Shown: piece by piece, positions 37,701 through 46,743 of the stretch
Layout: each line of letters begins with the position of its first letter
Numbering within the stretch: position 1 is the first letter of the stretch
NCBI GenBank assembly: GCA_019634695.1
Contig: JAHCAW010000029.1
Span: 1-47,112, forward strand
Direction of reading: 5' to 3'
Source: Candidatus Sumerlaeia bacterium
GTDB taxonomy: Bacteria; Sumerlaeota; Sumerlaeia; SLMS01; JAHLLQ01
Length of the DNA: 47,112 nt
Translations under genes and position numbers: made by a program
The notes under the pieces: generated by a model
Seen by the model: the letters and a program-made list of their open reading frames with translations, nothing else
What the model was told of the DNA's origin: nothing
Database searches by the model: none

Positions 37701-39230
37701 ATGAAAGCGTTTCGCGCGATTGCCGGGATCCTGATTCTTCTTTTCGGATTGCCTGTCGCCGCCGCCCCGCCCGTCCGCCCCGGGATCGACATCGCGCCCT
37801 TCGGCTCGCAGACCGTCTGGCCGGTCAATGGGCAGTTGGCGACTTATAATGGCCGGCTTCAGCAGGCCGGCATCCAGTGGGCGCGCTTCGATTTGTGCTG
37901 GTGGAGTCTGGCCGAGCTCACCAAGGGCGAGTTCAACTTCACCAGCCCGAATCATCCCGGCTACCAAGGGTGGAACACCGACGCCGCAATTGCCGACCTG
38001 AAGGCCCGCGGCATCGAGCCCTTCCCGATTCTGTGCTACGGCAATCCGCACTACGACAACGGGCAGGGGCCCTTCAGCGACGCCGGGCGGGCGGCGTTCG
38101 GCGACTACTGCTATGCGGCCGCCAGCCGCTACAAGGACTCGGTCAACTACTGGGAAGTCTGGAACGAGCCGAACCTCGAGATGTTCTGGGGCCGCGCGCC
38201 GCATCCGGCCGACTATGCCCGCCTCGTGGCCGTGGCCGCGCCGCGCATTCGACAGGCGAATCCCAACGCCGTGATCGCCGGCGGAGCCGTCGCCGGCATC
38301 GATCTGGCCTTCCTCGAAACCGCCTTCCAGCACGGCCTGCTCGACCACATCGACATCCTGACCGTTCATCCCTACCGCATTAGCCCGCCCGAGTCGATCA
38401 ACGGCGAGATCGCCACGCTGCGTGCGCGCATGGCGGTCTACACCAGTCGCACCATCCCGATCTGGACCGGTGAATGGGGATACAACACCTGGTGGAGCGA
38501 AGTGACCCCGATGGGCCAGGCGAAGTGTCTGGGCCGCATGATGGTCAACAACCTGTCGATCGGCATCGGCAACTCGATCTGGTTCTCGGTGCATGCGTTC
38601 CAGGAGATCTCCGACGGCAGCGACCCGGAGTGGGCGCTGCTCGACTATGGATTGAACCCGCGCCCGAGTTGGCAGGCGTTCAAGGTCGTGAACGACCGAT
38701 TGCCGGCGCCGGTGACGCATGTGGGCAATCCGCTCGGCGGCTCGTTCTCGCCGGCGGTTTCCAACCAGCGCCTCGAGACGTTCCAGCGCGATAGCGAGCG
38801 GCACATGGTCGTCGCGGTCTGGCAGGCGCGGTGGCCGATTCCGGACTCGTACTCGGGCACGACGACATCGGTGCGGCTGAACCTGCCGGCCGACGCAACG
38901 GTCCGCGCTTACGACGGACTGTCCGGCGCCGAGGTGGCCCTGACCCCCTCGCACAGTGCCGGCGTGACGACGCTGTCCAACTTTCGCGTGCGCGACTATC
39001 CCATCTATCTGGACATCCAGATTCCGGACAGTGCCCGGGGTGACGTGGACGGCGACGGCGTGATTACACCGGCCGACGCGCAAGGGGCGTTTCTCTGCTA
39101 TGTGCTGGGTCAGTGCCCCGACGGCGTGAACCGCGACCGGGCGGACCTGTGCGCGACCGGCGCCGTGACGCCACGCGACGCCCAAGCCATCTTCCGCCTT
39201 TGGCTGGGCCTGCCCCCGGACTGCCCATGA
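37701..39230 (+). CDS. Secreted glycoside hydrolase (clan A-like) with C-terminal dockerin-like domain
   Basis: The 509-residue exported protein has a signal peptide (residues 1-22, ending A-A-A). The catalytic part is a (beta/alpha)8 type with the acid/base in WEVWNEPN (E156) and the likely nucleophile in [12 protein letters not shown] (E258), the arrangement of GH39, GH5 and related clan A enzymes. A beta-rich accessory region follows (about 330-445). Residues 447-509 are dockerin-like: a calcium loop [12 protein letters not shown] and a second, weaker repeat [12 protein letters not shown], with paired cysteines. It probably cuts a plant or algal polysaccharide; the specific linkage cannot be told. 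The ATG at 37701 follows GGAGGG. Cohesin partners are not in this window. Confidence 0.85.
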   Translation: MKAFRAIAGILILLFGLPVAAAPPVRPGIDIAPFGSQTVWPVNGQLATYNGRLQQAGIQWARFDLCWWSLAELTKGEFNFTSPNHPGYQGWNTDAAIADLKARGIEPFPILCYGNPHYDNGQGPFSDAGRAAFGDYCYAAASRYKDSVNYWEVWNEPNLEMFWGRAPHPADYARLVAVAAPRIRQANPNAVIAGGAVAGIDLAFLETAFQHGLLDHIDILTVHPYRISPPESINGEIATLRARMAVYTSRTIPIWTGEWGYNTWWSEVTPMGQAKCLGRMMVNNLSIGIGNSIWFSVHAFQEISDGSDPEWALLDYGLNPRPSWQAFKVVNDRLPAPVTHVGNPLGGSFSPAVSNQRLETFQRDSERHMVVAVWQARWPIPDSYSGTTTSVRLNLPADATVRAYDGLSGAEVALTPSHSAGVTTLSNFRVRDYPIYLDIQIPDSARGDVDGDGVITPADAQGAFLCYVLGQCPDGVNRDRADLCATGAVTPRDAQAIFRLWLGLPPDCP

Positions 39231-39326
39231 TTCGGCACGGGAATCCGGCCGGAGCCCCACAACAAGACTTGCGCCGGCAAAACTCCCACTGGCTTGGTAG
39301 GCGCACTTTGCCGGGACGGTCGGACC

Positions 39327-39791
39327 ATGAAATTGAGCCGCAAGTCGGACTATGCCCTGCGGGCGCTGCTGCATCTGGCAACGATTCCGCGCGATGCCCC
39401 GCCTGTACCCGTGCGCGAACTCGCCGAGCAGAACGGCATTCCGCGCAAGTTCCTCGAGGCGATCATGCGCGAGCTGCGCGAGAAGGGGATCGTCCTGAGC
39501 ATCGCGGGCAAGAAGGGGGGCTACAAGCTGCGTCGCCGCCCCGAGGACATCACCATCGGTGTGATCCTGCGCTACTTCGACGGGCATCTGGAATCCTTTG
39601 AGGCCGAGTTCGACGACAAGGCCGCCTCGCCGGAGGAACCGCGCCTGATGGTGCAGCGCGTCCTGCGCGACATCGGCCGCAAGGTGGACAGTCTGATGGA
39701 CCAAACGACGTTGGCGGTCGTCGTCTCGGGCACGCCGTTGCGCTACGAGATCACGAGCCGGGACACGTACGCCGACGGGGGTGGCATTTGA
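39327..39791 (+). CDS. Rrf2-family transcriptional regulator without Fe-S cysteines
   Basis: The 154-residue DNA-binding protein has the Rrf2 start [18 protein letters not shown] and a winged helix-turn-helix (about residues 28-72: [18 protein letters not shown], then [10 protein letters not shown]). Members such as IscR and NsrR carry three cysteines for an iron-sulphur cluster; this one has no cysteine at all, so it must sense something else, as CymR-type members do. It sits 57 bases before an SLC13 transporter on the same strand and may control it. A longer frame begins at 39294, but the ATG at 39327 gives the family's normal start. Confidence 0.9.
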   Translation: MKLSRKSDYALRALLHLATIPRDAPPVPVRELAEQNGIPRKFLEAIMRELREKGIVLSIAGKKGGYKLRRRPEDITIGVILRYFDGHLESFEAEFDDKAASPEEPRLMVQRVLRDIGRKVDSLMDQTTLAVVVSGTPLRYEITSRDTYADGGGI

Positions 39792-39848
39792 GGACTGGAA
39801 CCGCCCGCTGCAAGGCGGGCATTTTGGACGACAGGGGAGCCCGTTCGC

Positions 39849-41624
39849 GTGAGCATTGAAGGCTGGATTACGATCGCGACCATCGCGGCCGTCTTCGGCG
39901 GTCTCGCGTTTTCCCGACTTGGACCGGATTTGATCCTCCTCGCGGGTGCCATGGCGTTGGTGCTCGTCGGGGTGTTGACGCCCGAGCAGGGGCTGGCCGG
40001 TTTCTCGAATACGGGGCTTGCGACCATCGCGGTGTTGTACGTGGTGGCCGCCGGCATCCGCGAGACGGGCGCCATCAGCTACCTGGTGGATGCGGTCCTG
40101 CGCCGTCCGCGAAGCGTGCAGTCGGCGCAGTTGCGCGTGATGCTGCCCGTGGCCGCCATCAGTGCCTTCATGAACAACACGCCGATCGTGGCGGTGATGG
40201 TGCCGGCGCTGACGGAGTGGGCGAAGAAGACCGGCATGCAGGTCTCGCGCCTGATGATCCCGCTCAGCTACGCCGCCATCGTGGGCGGCACCTGCACGCT
40301 GATCGGCACGAGCACCAACCTGCTGGTCGACGGCATGGTGCGAACGGCGAACATTCCAGGCTTCGAGCGGATCGGGTTCTTCGAGATCTCGCGCGTCGGG
40401 ATCCCGTTGGCCTTCATCGCCATTGGATTCATCGTCGCCTTTCAGCACTGGCTGTTGCCGGATCGTACTCCGCCGGCCCGGATGCCGACCGATCCCCGGG
40501 AATACGTCCTCGAGATGCTGGTCGAGGAGGGCAGTACGCTCGTTGGTCGCTCGATCGAGGAGGCCGGCCTGCGTCACTTGCAGGGCGTCTACCTGATGGA
40601 GATCGAGCGCGAGGGCGAAATCCTGCCGGCCGTCTCGCCCCAGATGCGCCTGCACGCGGACGACCGCCTCATCTTCGTCGGCATCGTGGACTCAGTCGTC
40701 GATTTGCAGAAGATTCGCGGCCTGAAGCCGGCCACGAACCAGACCTTCAAGCTCGACGCGCCGGACGCCCGTCGCGCCCTGTTCGAGGCCGTCGTTTCGA
40801 ACTCCTCGCCCATCGTCGGCAAGAGCATCCGCGAGGGGCGCTTCCGCACGCGCTACGACGCCGCGATCATCGCCGTCGCCCGCAATGGCGAGCGCATCCG
40901 CATGAAGATCGGCGACATCATCATCCAGCCCGGCGACACGCTGATGCTCGAGGCGCATCCCGAATTCCTCGACCGCATGCGGCACTCGCGCGACTTCTAC
41001 CTGATCAGTCGCATCCGTCAGTACACGCCCCCGCGTTACGACCGTGCCTGGCTGGCCATCACGGTCCTGGCCGGCATGGTGCTCTCCGCCGCGATTCTGC
41101 ACGTGTCGTTGCTCAAGGCGGGCATGGTCGCCGCCGGCCTGATGATCGCGACGAAATGCTGCACCATGGAGGCCGCCCGGCGGTCCTTGGACTGGCGACT
41201 CCTGCTTGCGATCGGCGCCGCGCTTGGGCTGGGCAAGGCCATGGAGACCAGCGGCGCGGCGAGCACGATCGCGCAGGGGCTGATCCAGTTCGCGGGCAGC
41301 AACCCGTTCCTGGCCCTGGCGATTGTCTATCTGACGACCACCTTCTTCACCGAGATCGTCACGAACAATGCCGCCGCCGTGCTGGTCCTTCCCATCGCCA
41401 TCGCAACCGCGCTGGGCTTGGAAGTTTCCCCGCGCCCCTACGTGTTCGCGGTCATGTTTGCGGCATCGGCGAGCTTCATCACGCCCATTGGCTACCAGAC
41501 CAATCTGATGGTCTACGGACCCGGCGGCTATCGGTTCACCGACTTCCTGCGCATCGGCTTGCCGACCAATGTCGTCGTGTTCGTGACGGCGATGCTCTTG
41601 CTGCCCCGCATGTTCCCGTTCTGA
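39849..41624 (+). CDS. SLC13/DASS-type transporter with two RCK_C (TrkA-C) domains
   Basis: The 591-residue membrane protein has hydrophobic segments before and after a soluble insert. The substrate loop contains [14 protein letters not shown] (108-121) and [16 protein letters not shown] (147-162); the second half repeats it with ETSGAAS and [11 protein letters not shown]. Two RCK_C domains lie at about 218-292 and 308-378. This layout matches SLC13-like anion transporters (sulphate, thiosulphate, dicarboxylate) regulated by ligand binding to the RCK_C domains. The start is GTG 39849 with AGGGGAG upstream. The linked Rrf2 regulator suggests control, possibly by sulphur supply, but the substrate is not shown. 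Confidence 0.9.
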   Translation: MSIEGWITIATIAAVFGGLAFSRLGPDLILLAGAMALVLVGVLTPEQGLAGFSNTGLATIAVLYVVAAGIRETGAISYLVDAVLRRPRSVQSAQLRVMLPVAAISAFMNNTPIVAVMVPALTEWAKKTGMQVSRLMIPLSYAAIVGGTCTLIGTSTNLLVDGMVRTANIPGFERIGFFEISRVGIPLAFIAIGFIVAFQHWLLPDRTPPARMPTDPREYVLEMLVEEGSTLVGRSIEEAGLRHLQGVYLMEIEREGEILPAVSPQMRLHADDRLIFVGIVDSVVDLQKIRGLKPATNQTFKLDAPDARRALFEAVVSNSSPIVGKSIREGRFRTRYDAAIIAVARNGERIRMKIGDIIIQPGDTLMLEAHPEFLDRMRHSRDFYLISRIRQYTPPRYDRAWLAITVLAGMVLSAAILHVSLLKAGMVAAGLMIATKCCTMEAARRSLDWRLLLAIGAALGLGKAMETSGAASTIAQGLIQFAGSNPFLALAIVYLTTTFFTEIVTNNAAAVLVLPIAIATALGLEVSPRPYVFAVMFAASASFITPIGYQTNLMVYGPGGYRFTDFLRIGLPTNVVVFVTAMLLLPRMFPF

Positions 41625-41676
41625 GATTGCCGGCTTCCCGATTGCGGGGGGCCGGCCCCTCGTGGGAGCGTCCGCC

Positions 41677-42414
41677 ATGGCGAGTTCGCAGCAAGACAAT
41701 CAGAACTGGGGCGGCTTGTTCGCGCACGACCTCGGCGTCCCGGTCGGAGAGCGCCACGCCTGCCCCTACATGGAAGGGCGTGCCGCCGCCGAGCGCGCCT
41801 TCCTTGCCGACCGCATGCCGTCCGGCTTCTATCAGGCCCTGATGGACAACGGCTGGCGTCGCAGCGGGCCGATCGTCTACAAGCCCGCCTGCCCCGAATG
41901 CACTGCCTGCCAGCCCATTCGCCTGCCCGTGCACGACTTCCGTCCCGACCGCGCCCAGCGTCGCGTCCTGACCCGCAATGCGGACCTGCGCGCCGTCGAA
42001 AGCCCCCCCGTCCCGACTCAGGAGACCTTCGACCTCTTCGTCCGCTACCAGCAACACCGCCACGCCGGTGACATGTGCACCACCTGGCACGAGTTCTCGA
42101 ACTTCCTGTACGCCTCGCCGACCGAGACGCGCGAGTTCCGCTTCCTTCTCGACGAGCGCCTCGCCGCCGTGGCCATCGCCGACCTCGGCCCCGACTACAT
42201 CAGCGCCGTCTATACCTGGTTCGACCCCGACCTCGAGGCCCGCAGCCTGGGCACCTGGGCCATCCTCTGGTTCATCGACCTGGCCCGCCAGCGCGGGATC
42301 ACCCACTACTATCTGGGCTATTACATCGCCGACTGTCGGAAGATGAACTACAAGGCGCGGTTTCGTCCCCACGAGATCGGCGATTCCCGGGGGGGCTGGT
42401 CCCGGCTGGAGTGA
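41677..42414 (+). CDS. bpt: Aspartate/glutamate leucyltransferase (Bpt, ATE family)
   Basis: The 245-residue enzyme transfers leucine from tRNA to N-terminal Asp or Glu of proteins, feeding them to the ClpS-ClpAP N-end rule pathway. Conserved segments are C-P-Y-x-x-G-R near residue 29, YKPACPECTACQPIRLPV, the QRR-x-x-x-x-N-A-D region, and the C-terminal GYYIADCRKMNYKARFRPHE. Length is normal. The ATG at 41677 follows GGGAG. The related arginyltransferases of eukaryotes are longer, so the bacterial Bpt name is preferred. Confidence 0.93.
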   Translation: MASSQQDNQNWGGLFAHDLGVPVGERHACPYMEGRAAAERAFLADRMPSGFYQALMDNGWRRSGPIVYKPACPECTACQPIRLPVHDFRPDRAQRRVLTRNADLRAVESPPVPTQETFDLFVRYQQHRHAGDMCTTWHEFSNFLYASPTETREFRFLLDERLAAVAIADLGPDYISAVYTWFDPDLEARSLGTWAILWFIDLARQRGITHYYLGYYIADCRKMNYKARFRPHEIGDSRGGWSRLE

Positions 42415-42512
42415 AGGTCCCCGTCCGGCGCTACTGTTGGGTTGCCTCCATGGTCGGCGGTCCGCAGACTTCGGGGCGCCAGAATCCATTTCGACCCGGG
42501 GAGGGCCGGAGC

Positions 42513-43796
42513 ATGAGGCGACTTGCGCACATCCTGACTTGCGTGGTGGCGCTGTGCGCCCTGCTGGCGGCCTGCGGCGGGGGAGAGTCCGCCACCGGCC
42601 TGACCAAGGACGGCCGCAAGATCATCGTCTTTCGCACCATGCAGCTCCGTCCGACCTTCGACGACTACTTCCTGCCCCTGTTCGCCCAGTACGAGGCCGC
42701 CAACCCCGACGTCAAGATTCAGTGGGACGACCTCCCCTATCCCGGCTACAACACCAAGCTGATGACCGGCTTTCTGGCCGGCAAGGCACCCGACGTGATC
42801 AACCTCTCGTCGGAGTCCGTCCTTGTCTATGCCGACGAGGGGCGCTTCTGGTCGCTCGACGAACTGCTTCCCCAGGAGGTGTTCGACTCCTACGTGCCGA
42901 GCATCATGGAGGAAGGGGGCACGTTCAACGGCAAGCCCTACGCCCTGCCGTGGTATGCCTCGACCATCGTGACCTTCGCCAACGCGGCGCTGCTGCGCGA
43001 AGCCGGCCTGCCCGCCGACGCCCCGCCGCTGTACTACGAGGACCTGCGCGGGATCGCCGAGGCCGTGCGCCAGAAGACGGATGCCTTCGGCATGTTCCCG
43101 ATCTACACCGAGGCGGGCATTCTGCGCACCTATCTCGAGGAGGGCGGTCAGCCGCTGTTTGACGAGGCGGGCAATGTTGCCTTCAACACCGAGCGCGGCG
43201 TGCGCGTCCTCGACTTCTGGACGAGCTTCTACCGCGACGGTCTCGCGCCGAGCGAATCGCTGACCGCCACGCATCGCCGCCCGATCGAACTCTACAAGGC
43301 CGGCAAGCTCGCCGTCATGGCCACCGGCCCGCAGTTCATCGCCCAGGTGCGGTCGGACGCGCCGGACATCTTTGCCAACACGATCGTCGGCCCGCAGTTG
43401 CGCTGGAAGGATGCGCGCGTCCACTTCGTCGCGCTCCACACGCTCAGCATCTCGAAGACCAGCAAGCACCCGAAGGAGGCAGCCCAGTTCGCCGCCTTCA
43501 TCACGAACGCCGAGAACCAACTGGCCTTCTGCAAGCGCGTGACGATCATCCCGTCGGTGACGGAGGCCTTGAACGATCCGTACTTCATCGAGGCCGACGA
43601 CAGCATCGAGGGGCGCGCGCGCCTGTATTCGGCCGAGCAGGCCCGCCTCGGCCGCGTGTTCCAGCCGCCCCCCGAGCTCAATCGTCTGGATCGCGTGATG
43701 GAAGCCACGATGGAAGCGGTCGCCCAGGGGCGCGTCACGCCCGCCCAGGCGCTCGCCGACGCGCAGGAGAAGTGGAATGAAATCCTGCGCCGCTGA
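42513..43796 (+). CDS. Sugar ABC transporter substrate-binding lipoprotein (second system)
   Basis: The 427-residue family-1 solute-binding protein has a lipoprotein signal peptide ending L-L-A-A-C, so it is membrane anchored. The body shows the usual pattern: YNTKLMTGFLAGKAPDVINL, then PYALPWYASTIVTFANAAL, then KHPKEAAQFAAFITN. It heads an operon with two permeases and overlaps the first by 20 bases. It is only distantly similar to the lipoprotein at 689-2050, so the two systems take up different sugars. The ATG at 42513 has GGGAGGG and GGAG upstream. Confidence 0.92.
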   Translation: MRRLAHILTCVVALCALLAACGGGESATGLTKDGRKIIVFRTMQLRPTFDDYFLPLFAQYEAANPDVKIQWDDLPYPGYNTKLMTGFLAGKAPDVINLSSESVLVYADEGRFWSLDELLPQEVFDSYVPSIMEEGGTFNGKPYALPWYASTIVTFANAALLREAGLPADAPPLYYEDLRGIAEAVRQKTDAFGMFPIYTEAGILRTYLEEGGQPLFDEAGNVAFNTERGVRVLDFWTSFYRDGLAPSESLTATHRRPIELYKAGKLAVMATGPQFIAQVRSDAPDIFANTIVGPQLRWKDARVHFVALHTLSISKTSKHPKEAAQFAAFITNAENQLAFCKRVTIIPSVTEALNDPYFIEADDSIEGRARLYSAEQARLGRVFQPPPELNRLDRVMEATMEAVAQGRVTPAQALADAQEKWNEILRR

Positions 43797-44673
43797 GCGT
43801 CGCCAGACCGCCATGGCGTATGCCTTCCTGCTGCCGACATTGCTCGTGCTTGGGCTCTTCCATTTCTTCCCCATGCTCCAGGCGTTCGGCATCTCGCTGA
43901 TGCAGTACACGCCCGGCAGTCCGCGCAACGAGTTCATCGGCCTGGAGAACTTCCGCCGCCTGATGGGCGACGCCGCCTTCTGGACGGCGCTCAAGAACAC
44001 GGTGCTCTATCTCGCCTGCGTGCCGGTCATCATCGCGCTGTCGCTCGCGCTCGCCCTTCTCGTCGAGCCCCAGATCCCCTTCATCGGCTTTTTCCGCGCC
44101 TGTTACTACGTGCCGGTGGTGACCATGATGGTCGTCGTCGCCTACGCCTGGAGCCTGATCTTCAACACGGACTACGGCATGCTGAACCAGCTTCTGGTCG
44201 GCTCGGGGCTCGTCTCTTCCGGGGTGCCCTGGCTGACCAGCCCCAAGATGGCCCTGTGGAGCATCATGTCCGTCACCATCTGGAAGGGGCTCGGCTACTA
44301 CATGGTGCTGTTCCTGGTGGCCCTGAAGACGGTGCCGAGGGAACTGGTCGAAGCCGCCCGCATCGACGGGGCCAAGCGTTGGCAGGTGTTCCGCAACGTG
44401 ACGCTGCCGTCGGTCTGGCCGATCGTCACACTGTCGTCGGTGATCTCGGCGATCGCGGCCCTGAAGGTTTTCGAGGAAATCTACATGATGACCCGTGGCC
44501 GGGCCGACACGGCGACACTGGTTTACGAAATCTACCAGACCGGCATCGACATGGAACGCGGGTCCGGGCTCGAGATGGGCTACGCCAGCGCCATGGGTGT
44601 GGTGCTGTTCGTGCTCGTGTTGGCGATCAGTGCCTTCTCGATCCGCACGATGGACAGGATGTATTCGAGCTGA
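43777..44673 (+). CDS. Sugar ABC transporter permease, MalF type (second system)
   Basis: The 298-residue permease has six hydrophobic segments. The EAA loop is ELVEAARIDGAKRWQVFRN followed by V-T-L-P, where the ATPase docks. It begins at an ATG inside the last 20 bases of the lipoprotein gene, so translation is coupled. It is followed after 14 bases by the second permease, whose ribosome-binding site overlaps its stop (TGAGGAG). Confidence 0.94.
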   Translation: MKSCAAERRQTAMAYAFLLPTLLVLGLFHFFPMLQAFGISLMQYTPGSPRNEFIGLENFRRLMGDAAFWTALKNTVLYLACVPVIIALSLALALLVEPQIPFIGFFRACYYVPVVTMMVVVAYAWSLIFNTDYGMLNQLLVGSGLVSSGVPWLTSPKMALWSIMSVTIWKGLGYYMVLFLVALKTVPRELVEAARIDGAKRWQVFRNVTLPSVWPIVTLSSVISAIAALKVFEEIYMMTRGRADTATLVYEIYQTGIDMERGSGLEMGYASAMGVVLFVLVLAISAFSIRTMDRMYSS

Positions 44674-44687
44674 GGAGCGCGGCGGCA

Positions 44688-45551
44688 ATGGCGCGGAACA
44701 AACAACTCAGGGCCGGCAGCGGCGAGAGCGGATTGCGCATCCCTGCAACCGAACTCGTCTGGCGCTATGCCCTGATGGTTGCCCTGCTCGGGCTCTTCAT
44801 CGGTCCGTTCCTGTGGATGGTCTCGCTCTCGTTTCGCGGCACGGAGAACGTCTACGCCCTGCGCCTGATTCCGGAGGATCCGACGCTGCGCAACTACATC
44901 GACGTCTTCCGCTACTTTCCCCTCGGACGGGCCTTCGCCAACAGCATCTTCGTCGCCCTCTTCACCGTCGGGCTGAACCTGATGCTCTGCTCGCTGGCGG
45001 CCTATCCGCTCGCCCGCTTCCAGTTCCTCGGCAAGCGCGTCGTCTTCCTCCTCATCCTCAGCACCCTCATGATCCCCTTCCAGCTCTACATGATTCCGCT
45101 CTACGTCATGTCGCTCAAGCTGGGCCTTGCCGACACGCTCTGGGGGATCATCCTCCCGGGATGCGTCGGGGCCTTCGGCATCTATCTCATCAAGCAGCAC
45201 TACCAGACGATTCCCGTGACGCTCGACGAGGCGGCCCGCATCGATGGCGCCGGCGACTTCGCCATCTGGTGGCGCATCATGTTGCCGCTCACCAAGCCGG
45301 CCATCGCGGCGCTGGCGATCTTCATCTTCGTCGGCACGTGGAGCGACTTCCTCTGGCCGCTGATCATCATCAACTCGACAGACAAGTTCACGCTGCCGAT
45401 TGCCGTGGCGAAGCTCTCGGGCGCCTTCATCGACCGCAGTCAATACATCGCCGCGGGCTCCACGCTGGCCGCCCTGCCGGTCATCATCATGTTCTTCCTG
45501 ATGCAGCGCCGCTTCATCGGCGGCCTGACGCTGGGCGCCGTGAAGGGCTAA
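44688..45551 (+). CDS. Sugar ABC transporter permease, MalG type (second system)
   Basis: The 287-residue permease partner has the N-terminal segment ELVWRYALMVALLGLFIGPF, six hydrophobic segments and the EAA loop TLDEAARIDGAGDFAIWWRI followed by M-L-P. The ATG at 44688 has GAGGAG upstream. No ATP-binding subunit follows; the gene ends seven bases before a convergent gene. The ATPase is therefore elsewhere, probably a shared MsiK/UgpC-type protein. Confidence 0.94.
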   Translation: MARNKQLRAGSGESGLRIPATELVWRYALMVALLGLFIGPFLWMVSLSFRGTENVYALRLIPEDPTLRNYIDVFRYFPLGRAFANSIFVALFTVGLNLMLCSLAAYPLARFQFLGKRVVFLLILSTLMIPFQLYMIPLYVMSLKLGLADTLWGIILPGCVGAFGIYLIKQHYQTIPVTLDEAARIDGAGDFAIWWRIMLPLTKPAIAALAIFIFVGTWSDFLWPLIIINSTDKFTLPIAVAKLSGAFIDRSQYIAAGSTLAALPVIIMFFLMQRRFIGGLTLGAVKG

Positions 45552-45558
45552 GGCACTA

Positions 45559-45924
45559 TCAAATCCGCCAATTCCAGTTCAGCACCACGGCCACGATACC
45601 CAGGGCCCAGACGATCATGCCCCACTCGCGGCACTGACGGAAGGTCGCGCTGATGTAGAGGTAGTACGCCAGCTCGATCCCCAGAAACAGGCAGACCGCC
45701 AGTTGCAGCGCCCCGTGTGGCGTCTCGACGGCAAGCTGATTCAGGCGCTCGCGCGGCCACGTCATCGTGATCCAGGCGTACGCTCCGGCCCACGCCGTCG
45801 CGCCCAGCAGCATCACCCGCCAGAAGGTCAGGAACCACTCCTCCTGCCGCAGGCGTTGCGGGCTCTTGACCGGTTGCGGGGCGACCGGGGGCTGTTCTGG
45901 TTGGGACTCGGGTTGCTCTGACAT
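45559..45924 (-). CDS. Small membrane protein, unknown function
   Basis: The 121-residue product starts with a Pro/Gln/Glu-rich leader of about 25 residues, then has two or three hydrophobic segments (about residues 32-52, 72-92 and 100-117). No family is recognised. It converges on the ABC permease with seven bases between them, and no terminator is visible in that gap. Confidence 0.6.
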   Translation of the reverse strand: MSEQPESQPEQPPVAPQPVKSPQRLRQEEWFLTFWRVMLLGATAWAGAYAWITMTWPRERLNQLAVETPHGALQLAVCLFLGIELAYYLYISATFRQCREWGMIVWALGIVAVVLNWNWRI

Positions 45925-46035
45925 GGCCGGTCGCGATCCCGGTCGGATTCATTGGCTTTGCGCCCCGCGGGGCACGGGCGCAGATGTGGCAAGGCACTCG
46001 TGCGGGTGCCAATCGCAAAGCGCCATCGACCCTCC

Positions 46036-46743
46036 ATGCCCCTGCCCGAGATCATCTTCTTCGACGCCGCCAACACGCTGATCCGGCCGCACCCGGGCGT
46101 CGGCGCGGTCTACGCGGCCGTGGCGCGCGAGCATGGCACCAACGTCTCGGCCGGGGCCCTCGAGGCCGCCTTCCTGCCCGCCTGGGGCGCCGTCCGACGG
46201 AGCCGCGGTGGTTCCCCCTATGCCTCGACGGAGGCGCATGCGCGGGTCTTCTGGCGCGAAGTCGTCGCATGCACCCTCGAGGCCGCCGGCGCGACCATGC
46301 CCGTCGATCCCTTCTTCGACAACCTCTACAATCTCTTCGGCACCGCCGCCTGCTGGCGGGTGGACGCGCACGCCCGGCCCGCCCTCGAACGGGTCCGCGC
46401 TGCCGGCGTGCGGACAGGTCTGCTCAGCAACTTCGACGCGCGCCTACGTCCCCTCCTCGCCGACCTCGATCTTGAGCGTTACCTTGACGTCGTGGTTATC
46501 TCCTGCGAAGTCGGGGCCGAGAAACCGGCGCCGGCGATCTTCGAGGCGGCCCGCCGCCGCGCCGGCATCGTCGAACCGGAGCGCATCGCCTTCATCGGCG
46601 ACCAGCGCGTCGACGACTTCGAAGGGGCCACCGGGGCGGGCTGGCGCGCGATCTTGCTGGACCCCTCCGGTACCTTCGCCGGCGACGGGCAGTTTCAGAC
46701 CGCACCAACCTTGCTGGACGCCGTGGAGGCGTTGCTCGCGTGA
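46036..46743 (+). CDS. HAD-superfamily hydrolase
   Basis: The 235-residue protein has all four HAD motifs: motif I IIFFDAANTLI (nucleophile D10; the usual second Asp is Ala), motif II LLSNFD, motif III Lys in E-K-P-A-P, and motif IV FIGDQRVDDFEGA. A cap insert follows motif I. This set-up is typical of HDHD3/haloacid-dehalogenase-like phosphatases of unknown substrate. The ATG at 46036 begins at motif I; the longer frame upstream is not needed. It overlaps the start of the heptosyltransferase gene, so a link with sugar-phosphate metabolism of LPS is possible but unproven. Confidence 0.88.
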   Translation: MPLPEIIFFDAANTLIRPHPGVGAVYAAVAREHGTNVSAGALEAAFLPAWGAVRRSRGGSPYASTEAHARVFWREVVACTLEAAGATMPVDPFFDNLYNLFGTAACWRVDAHARPALERVRAAGVRTGLLSNFDARLRPLLADLDLERYLDVVVISCEVGAEKPAPAIFEAARRRAGIVEPERIAFIGDQRVDDFEGATGAGWRAILLDPSGTFAGDGQFQTAPTLLDAVEALLA

